Source: Paraphoma chrysanthemicola
Taxonomy: Eukaryota > Ascomycota > Dothideomycetes > Pleosporales > Phaeosphaeriaceae
Direction: 5' to 3'
Assembly (NCBI GenBank): GCA_020744225.1
Contig: JAGMWG010000004.1
Location: 1,178,001 to 1,242,000, forward strand
Length of the DNA stretch: 64,000 bases
Shown: positions 11,301 through 20,987 of the stretch, piece after piece
How positions within the stretch are numbered: the first letter of the stretch is position 1
How the letters are laid out: every line of letters starts with the position of its first letter
Notes under the pieces: generated by a model
The model's input: the letters and a program-made list of their open reading frames with translations, nothing else
Database searches by the model: none
Told to the model about the DNA's origin: nothing
Position numbers and translations under genes: made by a program

Positions 11301-12368
11301 CTAGGAGTCATCAGACTCGTGAGCCTTGATGGCCGTGTTCGCCAGCTCCATGAGGGCACCGTCGTGAGCCGCTTCGCGAGGATAGGGCTGAACAACGTGG
11401 AAGCTGCTGGGATCGGGATAGTGACCTGAGATCCCGTACTCGGCGAAGGAGTCTGGGTGCGGGACAGCGGACACCATATATGATACAGGGCTGGCAGGGA
11501 GCGGTGACAATGGCGAATTCATCTCTGAGTGGGTAGGCTGAATCGGAGTTGACTTTGGTCGCGAAGCTCTGGCCTGGTTCTTGGCCTTCCTCACATCCCG
11601 ATCGCCGCCCTTGACAGAGCTGCGTCCGTTCTGGTGTGTCCGGCGATGCTGCTCCATGTTGTCTTTGCGAGTGAAAGCCTTGTTGCACTCTGGGCAGAAG
11701 GCGTCCTTCTTGCCGGTGTGCTTCTTGGCGTGGCGTGCAGCGTGGCCCGAGGTAGTGAAAAAGTCGGAGCACCCGTACGCTTTCGCCAGCGGGCAAGGGT
11801 AGGAGTTCTTTTTCGGTCGACCGTTAGCAGATACTGCAGAAGAGGGCGCAGCCGGCTCGTCCGAGATTGACTGCTGCTGGAAGTAGGGCAATGTTGCGGC
11901 GTGAGGAGGGTACAGAGGCTGTTGAGATGACTGATAGAACTTTTGCGCGGCCATGGGCGGGTAAGGGCTGTTGGCGTGCTTCTGCTGGGGAATTGGGGGA
12001 TATGCGCTGTTCATGTGCGGATGCGCGGGCTGATAGGTGCCATTTTGCTGTTTGAGGTGCAGGAAGGGTGCAGCGAAGTCGTCTGAAGCATCGTCGAGAT
12101 CCTGGTTGCTGAGATTGTCGCGGTCCATGGGCTCGTACGGGTTGAAGAGGCCGTCTGGCGTGATTGGGGGCGGGCTGTGCATTGAGTTGGAGTCGGAGGA
12201 GTTGCTGCGGCTGAGCGGAGGCGTGGCGCACGAGGGAGAGCCGGCGGAGCTGGACGTGCGCGAGGGAAGGGACGGCGTTCTTGACGATGCGCGCGCAAAG
12301 TGATGTGAGGAGGGTCCGTTGTCGTTAAGCAAAGAAACCTTACGACCTGCAGCGTTTGTTCCGTCCAT
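11301..12368 (-). CDS. flbC: C2H2 zinc-finger transcription factor, FlbC-like
   Basis: Intronless, 355 aa. Two adjacent C2H2 fingers sit in the C-terminal half: C192-x7-C200-x12-H213-x3-H217 and C225-x2-C228-x12-H241-x3-H245. They are followed by a basic stretch (VRKAKNQARASRPK). The N-terminus is Ser/Pro-rich (residues 20-75) and residues 110-170 are rich in Pro, Gln and Tyr, as in activation domains. Length, intronless structure, paired fingers and the FTTSGHAARHAKKHTGKKD signature resemble the Aspergillus conidiation regulator FlbC (354 aa as I recall). FlbC helps activate the brlA asexual-development cascade. Orthology is inferred from memory of the family, so treat the symbol as provisional. 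It has long gene-free flanks on both sides, as developmental regulators often do. Confidence 0.8.
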   Translation of the reverse strand: MDGTNAAGRKVSLLNDNGPSSHHFARASSRTPSLPSRTSSSAGSPSCATPPLSRSNSSDSNSMHSPPPITPDGLFNPYEPMDRDNLSNQDLDDASDDFAAPFLHLKQQNGTYQPAHPHMNSAYPPIPQQKHANSPYPPMAAQKFYQSSQQPLYPPHAATLPYFQQQSISDEPAAPSSAVSANGRPKKNSYPCPLAKAYGCSDFFTTSGHAARHAKKHTGKKDAFCPECNKAFTRKDNMEQHRRTHQNGRSSVKGGDRDVRKAKNQARASRPKSTPIQPTHSEMNSPLSPLPASPVSYMVSAVPHPDSFAEYGISGHYPDPSSFHVVQPYPREAAHDGALMELANTAIKAHESDDS

Positions 12369-15300
12369 TTTAGTTCGCGGCGGCAGGTCAAGCTTTTACG
12401 AGGAATGCAGGCGAACGATGTGGGCAAAATGGATGTGGGCACGTGAATGTGTGGTTGCTGGGCAGGAACCTTGAAAGCGGCCTGGCGAGCGTGCGGAACC
12501 GAGAGCAGTGCTATGTATGTATGTGCGGTCGAGCGATGGAGTGTTCAACACCGACTTGGATGGCACGGGGGGGAGGGAGTGGGAGTGAAGGGTGGTGCGT
12601 TCTCTTTATGAGCTTACCCAGAGACGCCCAGCAGATGCGGGACGCTGGTAAAGATATACGCAGCCCACATCAGGAACCGGCAGGGAACCTGGCGCCCTTG
12701 CGAGCAGTTGGGCTACCAGGGTAGCTGCGTGTGCAGGGATGTCTAGCGCTGAAAGGAATCCCATGCCCCATCCTGCATCTGAGCCATCGACTTTGTTAGC
12801 GTGCGCAGTGGCAGGGGCCCCGGCGATCAAGGTTCCATTTTTGCTTTCGCAGACAGGCCCGGCGCAACGCACGGCCTTGTCGAGGACGCTGCAGCTGCGC
12901 GCCCATGGCAGTGCTGTGAGACGGCACGGCCGCGTGCACCGCTCGACGACCTGGCGACTCTGCAGAGGTCCCCTCTTTGTTGCCCGGCGCGCTGAGGCGA
13001 GGGCAAGGGCCGAAGACGAAGACGAGCACCTCGGACGACGTGCCCAATGCTGCGCGCCGGAGAGGTGCCGCCCTAATCAATACTCGGGGTGGGGAGATCG
13101 AGATCGCAAACACCGCAAGGAACAAAAACTTGTCCGTGACAGTAGGGCGCCAATCGCAATGCCATTACGGTATTGCCATCAGTGCCAGCACACCGTCTCC
13201 CCGAGCGCCGCCTGACGAGCCAGCATTGAGCCCTCTTGGTTAGCTGTCGCAGCAGCATCGCCTGTGTACAGCATCCGCCTTGGCTGCTCCTCGAGACTCG
13301 CCAGCGTGTTGCTCCAAAACAGTACACTGCTCGCGTTTTGGCGAGATACAAACGGCGTGTTACACCGAGAGGCTTGACGCGCTCCGCCTTCAGGGTCTGT
13401 CTTTCCCGGGTCCTGAGGCGCCTGCGTCCGGCATCTCCAAAGCGCACTGGCGCGTCGTGATATCAGGGTCGCTGACACCGTCTGTGCGCGGCAGGGCAGC
13501 GGCCACCTAGCGCCTATCCGGCAAGCGCCCCCCATCCATTCAACGGGCGCATCGAGGAAAGTGCAGCTCATCGGCAAAAAGTGCTAGCTCATGACGTCAT
13601 ACTGGCGCTGCTTTCCTTATAACCAAGCAGCCCTCTGGGCCGAGACCCTGCAACGTCCAAAACGCCGCACAGATTGACGTCTCTGATCGAAGATTTTTGT
13701 ATGATCGATATGATCTTCGGCTTCACGCTTCTGCTGACGTTGCTTCTTACCGGCCGTGCTTTACCCACTTTGGCTTCCAATCGCGACGAATCGCCATCGG
13801 TCCCAATTCTCTCCTCTTGGACTTTTATGCAGGGCTGCCGATACCCTTTTCTGCCACCCGGTTCGATCGCTTGCGCCTCGCATCTCCCGCAGCAGTCGCA
13901 TTTCATGATGTCACCGAGGATGCGCGAATCAGAGACCCACGCTGTGGCGCCCGCCTAGCTAGACTTGCTCCTAAACGGTATGCCACGAGGCCTTATCGAC
14001 GCGCCAAACGTAGTCTTGAAACCAAGTGTGGCGCTGTGCTCGGCCAAATGCACACGTCTAAACACATGCTGTCGCGGAGATGACGGCGACTCTGTGACAA
14101 ACATATTGCAGTCTCTGAACAGGGGACGGCAAACCAAAACTCTGTCCAAGATTCACGAAGCAACAGTCAGCACCTGGTGAACGACCTGTCAGCACGTCCT
14201 GCACATCCCAAGGTTTGCAGATCGTTATTTTCCATCCTCAGCATATTGTTCTGGTATGCCTGAAAGGTTCACCATCCGATCGTGATACGCCCAGCACAGG
14301 ACAACAGGCCGCGCAGCTCAAACACAGCAGATGTCTTTGTGGCTTTAACGGCTCTTCCGACGTTATGGTACTTCCTCAGGATCCACACTGCCGTAATTGG
14401 TTCGCGACCCAGCCTCTATGCGGCTCTGTGACCCCTAGAGGCACCCTGAATGAGCACGCGCTTCGTCTTCATAGAGTGCCTTAAGCAACAAACGATAGTT
14501 TCGCTCATTTGCTGAAGATGGATCCTGGTACACACTCCCAAGGCGCTTCCGACGCCGCAGATTCGATGAGAGGAGTTCCTCTCTACAACAAGGGTTTTCC
14601 CACTCTTTCATGCTTTACTTTGCGGGCCTATTGAAAGCCAGGATGTCTCCCGTTTGACAGCATTGCTATTCACGATTGGCTCGGTTGGCAAGTATATCTG
14701 CAGGACCACGACCTCTGCGTGAACTGTATGGTCTTCACTACCCATATCGCGATCGACTTCGTAGCGATTAGAGCGCATATATCCCTGTTACATTTGGTTG
14801 GTGCGTGGCTACGATGTCCACTCTTGCGGCACTTGCACAATGCAAACCGTGGTTCCGTGTGGCTTTCCCGCGGGGAAGGCGCAGACGAACCAGAGCCTTC
14901 CATCTCAATCGAGCCGTGTGTCCCCCACTGCATGATGTGCAGAGGTGCCTTGGCAACGCTCGTTGGAACGGTGCCTAACAAACATGGGAACTGCATACCA
15001 TTTTGGAAATGTGTTAGCAATTGATGATCCAATGACATTGCACTGAGGTCCTCCGACTAACGCCTTAGATCAAAGCTGAAAACTCTCTCTCGCTACGGTG
15101 TTCGCACTTCAACCAATCGGTCGGTGGATTGCCAGCTCTCCTGTGAACGCGCGCAACTCGGCACCGATCTCCCCACTGTTTTGTGGTTCCTGACCTAAAC
15201 ACAGTAAGAAAGTCTCCTGAGCGAGAGGAAATTTTCGTTAGATCGGACCATGCGCATTCAGTCAGAACATCGCCACGCGCCCACTACTGGCAATGACGTC

Positions 15301-18300
15301 ACACATCGTGGTCGCAGTACTGCCGAACAGCCAGATCCTCCATGACGGCTACCTCCCGAGTCGCTCCATTTGCTCGCTTAACTCTCAGTCTTATCCTTGA
15401 GGTCGCAACCATTGGGACGGCGCAGCTCGCCGTTGCCACCCTATTACCCCAGGCATCCATCGGACCCTGACAATTGGGGACGATGACCGCGACCAATCAA
15501 CACGTCCGTCGCGTAGGCCCGCCTAGATGCGGACCCCTCATTACAACGTTCCTTCTACCTGGGGATCCACCACGGCCATTTCTGTACATGTGCTGATCAA
15601 GTGCTGACCCATTTTTAACATGGAAAACCCTCTGAGAGTCATGGCAATTTGCCAATGCGATTATGGCCCAACTTGGAGCCACTTTGCCTTCCCTGTTTGT
15701 TTTCTTTACACTCGTCAGCGGAATACAAGAATTCGGTCGCAAGAGTGCGTCAGGATATTGTGGAGTGTCCGAGGAGCACAGCTGTCCGAAACCCATTGAG
15801 GTGCGTAAGCCGTATGTGGAGCATACCTACTAATCACGGCATGGCTACAGTCAGGTGTGTCCAGAGCCTTCACGTCGCACGCAGCTACGCCCGTGGCGTT
15901 CCTAGGCGAGATAACATCGGTATGAACCTCATTCGAGCTCTTTGCAAGCTCACCTGAACAGTTTGCAACTCCCTCTACACACTCTCGCTCGCATAAAATT
16001 CGGTCGTATCCGCAGACGCACCGCGATTAATACACTGCGCCTGTCAATTGGTGGACACTTGAGCCGAATAACATTTGGTGGTAAGCTGTCCGTGAATGCG
16101 AGCCCTCAACCATGCAACCTGCATGAACGCAGTGCACGTCCTTCCGAATTTCCCGTCTCCACAAGCCACACGTGGTTTTGGTCTACGTCCCCAGTCGCGA
16201 CACCCACCACCTTCACGCTATCGCGACCCGCACTCGCCTCGCGTCAATTTGTGTCAGGGGCAGTGGGAGTTCGAACTTTTGCTGACGGCTTTGTTCGCCC
16301 GGTCGAAGTTGCCGCTCAGAAGCCAGCCAATCTGCCACTCTTGACATCAAGTCTAGGCGCTGCAAGCCTCATAGCACCCGAAAGATGCTGCCAAGTCCAT
16401 GATCCTAGCTTACCATGGCCAAATACCGGATAGGACCGTATGTTTTACCCTAAAGATGAGTAAATACCAGGCAGGAAAGTCCAACGAATCAGGTTGTCAA
16501 TGGTTAGACGCCATCAAATCAGTCGCTTGCGACAATGGCTCTGGATCCTCTCAGACTACTGCAGCCACTGAGCGGGGTTTAATCTCGTCGTGCGCAGTAC
16601 CTTGCCTCGCATCGAGACCCTTATCTTGTTCTGCTTGTGCAGCAAGCGGGCGAAGAGCTGTGGCTGCGTCAAGAATATGACCGGTCGCGTCTATGCACAT
16701 CTTCTTGGAAGGATGAACCCTTGAGGCCCCTGAACCACTCATGAAAGAACGCTTACTAGTATCTACTACATCACAGTCCAGTGGTGTCACACAAGCCGAT
16801 CTTCAAATCTTCAAAGCTACCTCCGTCAGTGAAAGATGACGAGCAAGGCGTCGCAAGCTTGCAGCAAGTATCCACTCACCACCGCAAGACTTGCTTCTGT
16901 TTGACTTCCTGGCTCACAGCCTGATACTTTTTGAAGGGCGGCTTTGAGAGTATTGTCTGGACCAATCGCACATACTGCTCTCCCCGGATGTAAGCAGCAT
17001 AGTTTCCCATCCACCACTATGTCGGAGAAGGGCCTTTACAGGGCGATTTCCAGCCTAGGGACAGGGGTAATCGGGCCTGAGAATTAACTTCTAATCATCG
17101 TTTTGTGGGCGCATATTAGTTTCCGTATGCACTGGACTTCATACTCAAAGGAGTACGATACCGAACTGGACTATCGACGGCTGATCAGCCGTAACATTTC
17201 TCCGTTCAGGAGCAAGGATCACAACGCTGGAGCCGCGTTACAACTATCAGACATGGATCTAGCTTTGATAACAAGTAGTGGTCCGGGCCAAAGTTCCCAC
17301 AGGTTTCCCCAACCGCATACCGTTCTTAGTCTGCGGGGGGAATGTTAAATAGCGCCCGTAATTGATCGGCACTAATGTTACAGTCGGGAGTACCTGGACA
17401 GCCGTTTTGGCTAGGGTAGCAAGCTGAGGCCAGACTCAGCATTACCGCTACACATCGATACCAGCCGTTCGTGTCCGCTGCATTTTGGATCTAGGCGTGC
17501 GGCAATTCGAGGCTACGATTTATTGTTGGACCCAGGAGCGATTCAGGAGGTGAAGAACCTACGAAGTGAGGGGGCTGGGACGGCTACGGGGAGTATGCGA
17601 GTCCCCACACGTTTGAAGCAATCTAGATCGATCACGTCCCGTCGCTCATGGACTGGCACAGAACAGTAGACAACAAGAGCTGGTCCTTGAATGAAGCCAA
17701 CAATTTCGATCTCGAGGGACCTCTCCAGTGCACCAACACGAGATGCAAATCATTTGAGGTACTTTAACTTCACTAATAAGTGAGTACGACTAACGGCTGC
17801 TACAACGATTAAAGAGCATTCATTCTCGCAACAAACGCCCACTTAGCTGAGACTAAAGCCCGAACGATAACTAATTTTGCACAGTCACAACCGACAAACG
17901 GCGTGGTAGCAACACTTCGTCCAAGAAAAAAACATATACGTTTCGAAAAAGTGGCTATTATACTTCTCCTGGACACTCCTCATATTTTCCCAGCGGGTTC
18001 CTCACTCAAGTATCTGTCAGTCACCTCTAATCTCTTACATTTCCTTTCAAATAGCTGGGCGATTAGCTCCTCGGCATGATCGTGCTGTACTGAACGATTC
18101 CATAGCTCCAGTAGTATCTCTCCGTCTCATCATCAACGAACTCAAACCCGTCCCTGTAGTTCTATCACGAAGCATCAACGTGACAACATTGTTCCGTCGT
18201 CTTCGGTACATCACCACCGTCTCAACGACCATTGTTGCGAACCACTCCCGGAGCAGACTCCGCTTCCCAAGCCACCAGCGCAACGCCGTTTGCCAGCCTG

Positions 18301-19241
18301 GCTGCTGGCGTCGCGTCCGAACCGCGCCTCTGGTTCCAACGCCCGCCACACGGGTCGAACCAGCCCCTGAGTAAATCTGTACAAAGGCTTGAATGATTGG
18401 AAATGCGGAGAACGGGTGGCCGTGCACAAATGAGCATTGCGCCATGCGCTCCGGGGCAGGCAGCAATTACTTGGTGTAGGGCGACCTGGAACACGATGGT
18501 CCTGAGCGGCATGAAACTTTCATCTCCGAACCTTTTCGGACCCGCCGGCTCGTGTTCGTTTAGTAAACATATACACTTTCCTTCACCACCGCGTCCACTT
18601 TCCCACACAAAAGAACGCATGCAAGTCGCCGACCCTCCCGGTTCCAGACCCGCTCAGCCCGTTGCAACCTAGGGATCGCAGCGTATAATAGTCTCGCGTA
18701 CCTTTCCAAATTCGCTTGGAAGAAATGCGCGTCTTAGTCAAAGCAGGTTTCGGCGACCAGTGCGGCCAAACAAAGTTGCACGTGGTTATGTTCTGCTTGG
18801 TGGGAAGGCAATAAGATTGATACGAGCACCTAGGTTGATCGATTGAGCGCCGCGGATATAACTCCGGGGATGAAAATGCACCAGCGTTTAGTCTATGTGG
18901 CTTGCGAGATGAGCCTGACATCGGGTAGATGCTAGCATGTCGCACATCCGATGGCTGCGGGTGACGTGTGAAAGGGAGTATGGGTGAGCAGTAAGGGTAA
19001 TGGTGTTTTTGTGATGTGCAGCGCTAAGATCGTACTAATTGGGCAAACCGAAGTGTGAGAGAGCGGAAAGATCGTGCGGACGATCTATAGCACAAAAGAC
19101 TAAATGACATGATGCGAAGGGTGACAGCCGTGCCCTCAGTGGCCGACATGAAATATATCGCGCATCTTGCTTGTTCCCTTGATACCCTAGCACTGTAGAA
19201 AGGCACGTATTCCAAAGGTGATTTCGCTGAAAGACGAAGGT
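12369..19241. other. Gene-poor region (6.9 kb) upstream of the FlbC-like gene
   Basis: No convincing gene was found. Frames are short and broken on both strands across 12.4-18.0 kb. The proximal part could be a long upstream control region and 5' leader of the FlbC-like gene. One candidate terminal exon on the minus strand (18063-18153) is described separately. No long terminal repeats, terminal inverted repeats or recognisable transposase or reverse transcriptase motifs were seen, though a heavily decayed repeat would not be visible by eye. Confidence 0.5.
18063..18226 (-). other. Candidate terminal exons of an unrecognised gene or gene remnant
   Basis: On the minus strand, a 57-nt intron-like segment (18154-18210; GTACCG donor, CTACAG acceptor) would join residues REWFATMVVETVVM to a last exon at 18063-18153. 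That exon reads DGFEFVDDETER, then YYWSYGIVQYSTIMPRS, and stops. The last exon has a protein-like composition (aromatic and acidic) that the surrounding frames lack. No complete upstream gene model could be built and the family is not recognised. It may be a remnant or chance. Confidence 0.2.
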
Positions 19242-20205
19242 TCAAGCCATCGCACCACCATCCACGGTCCAAACAGCTAGCAAGATGGTCAGTATTGGAA
19301 CGTTTCTTCTTTTGTAAGGAGGATGGTATTTCTTACCTCCTGTCACAAATGAGGCCTCGCTAGACAATAAGAACGATACAACATTGGCAACTTCTACTGG
19401 CTGGCCAAGACGCTTCAGGGCGGTTAGGTTCTTCATCTCAGGAGATGTACCTCCATCTTTGTGCCCGGCAAGAAACAGTGGAGTTTCAATCGGACCACTA
19501 AATACCATCTTAGTAAAGCCAAGATCACGAGGATGTAGAGTGCTTGATACTTACGGTGCAACAGCATTGATACGCACGCCCTTGGGACCAAAATCTATTG
19601 CAGTAGATCGCACAAGGCCGTTTACACCGAACTTGCTTGCTGAATATGCGGACGCATTTGGGAAACCAGATATTCCGGCGCCACTTGAGATAACGACGAT
19701 AGAGCCCTGCTCGTTAAGTCGTGGAATCTGTGACCGCATGCAGTTTACGACTCCTGTCATATTAACGCGAAGATGCAAATCCCAGCTTTCCAGGCTCTGT
19801 TCCGTCAACAACGATATCAAGATTGGAAGCTAGGAAGTGGAACGTACTGCTTCAAGAATATTCTTTCCGCCCTGGAAAACTCCAGCACAATTAACTGCTC
19901 CATCCAATTTGCCAAATTTTTCAACGCCCTCTGCGATCCAAGCCTCGACGGCAGCATGATCAGAAACGTCGACGGCCTTGGAGGTAGTTTTTGAGCCTAG
20001 TTGCTCACCTCGAATACTTGGTAAGCTTGGCAACATTGATTCTAGTCGTAGACTTACATTCATTGGCTATCGTCTTTAAACGGTCTAGATTCAAGTCTGC
20101 TAATATAAGAGCACCTGCTCCTGCTCTTGCTAGCTTCAAAGCAATAGCAGCACCTAGGCCCGACGCGGCGCCGGTAACTGTGTATACCTTGCCCTGATGC
20201 GACAT
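19242..20205 (-). CDS. Short-chain dehydrogenase/reductase (classical SDR)
   Basis: Five exons: 20205-20058, 19996-19848, 19796-19555, 19497-19337 and 19276-19242 (735 nt, 244 aa). The NAD(P)-binding motif is TGAASGLG at residues 11-18. The NCAG motif is in AVNCAGVF, structural Asn111 in VNMTG, catalytic serine in VVISSGAG, and the active-site pair Tyr150 and Lys154 in YSASK. The C-terminus FVTGAVWTVDGGAMA is typical of the family. All splice sites are GT-AG and each junction restores conserved SDR sequence. Ala/Asp at the end of the second strand (LILADLN) suggests preference for NAD(H) over NADP(H); this is inference. The substrate cannot be told from sequence. The gene is isolated, with about 7 kb of gene-poor DNA downstream of it, so there is no cluster context. 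No frame disruption is seen. Confidence 0.93.
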
Positions 20206-20987
20206 GGTGCGATATAGATGGATTAGTAGTGTTTACACGGGATACGGATGGATTAATAGTGTTTTAACACAGGATACACATATTAGATGGTGCTTCTTTT
20301 ATAGAAGAGTATACCTACCCAATCTGTTACACGCTCGGACACTGAGGTGGTTTGCCGTGCCCCGAGCCGCGCCCGAGGTCCGGTATATGCCTGTACAATG
20401 ATTACTACACGGCCATATTGTAAAAGACGGGTATCTAATTGTCTCTGGGTAGTACAAATGGCACTTTGCTGTAAGTGTATCACGTCGAGGGACGTCGGTA
20501 CAAGCTATTTATGTGGTGACTGGAAGCAAGAGAAGAGTACGAGTACCGAGTGAAGAATGCAAACGTAAAGTTAAAGCACCGGTTTGCGGTTTATAACGGT
20601 TAGTGAGCGATGGTATTGAAGGTGGCATGTGCAGCTCCGAAGATGTTTCTGATATCAGTGAACCGTTGGGGCTATAGCGATATATACATCACTTGGGCAC
20701 TATCTAAGAGACGTAAGCAGAACCCGAATTACAAAGGCAAGTCTGCATTTCAAGTCCCCGTTCACTCGTGATCATGCCGAGGGTCGCATAGCCTCCTCCG
20801 AGCGCGATCAACGAGTCATGAGAGGACGGAATGGTCTCTTAGGGCAGGAGCCGATATATCATCTCTTGCAAAAACGTTCCAACGGCGGAGCAAAGGGACG
20901 CATAGCATCAAGACAGTAGTACAAGTTCCTCGAAAAGACGCACTCCAAAAGATTCTGTATAGAATCACCCGCCAAACGCTTCCTCCA
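20206..20987. promoter_or_regulatory. SDR promoter and SHE4 3' region, with an imperfect tandem repeat
   Basis: The 782-bp gap lies upstream of the SDR gene and downstream of SHE4. Directly upstream of the SDR start is an imperfect tandem duplication (20217-20245 and 20247-20277). No coding frame of interest was seen. Confidence 0.5.
20217..20277 (+). repeat. Imperfect tandem repeat (29 and 31 nt) just upstream of the SDR start
   Basis: Copy one (20217-20245) and copy two (20247-20277) both begin GATGGATTA, continue with TAGTGTTT, and end in ACACxGGATAC. They differ by a few substitutions and a 2-nt insertion. They lie 12-72 bases upstream of the SDR start codon, so they fall in its 5' leader or core promoter. 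Confidence 0.8.

Noticed and set aside
13850..13880. Box B-like GGTTCGATCG
   Set aside because: The flanking bases do not form a T-stem and no matching acceptor or D-arm lies upstream, even allowing for introns.
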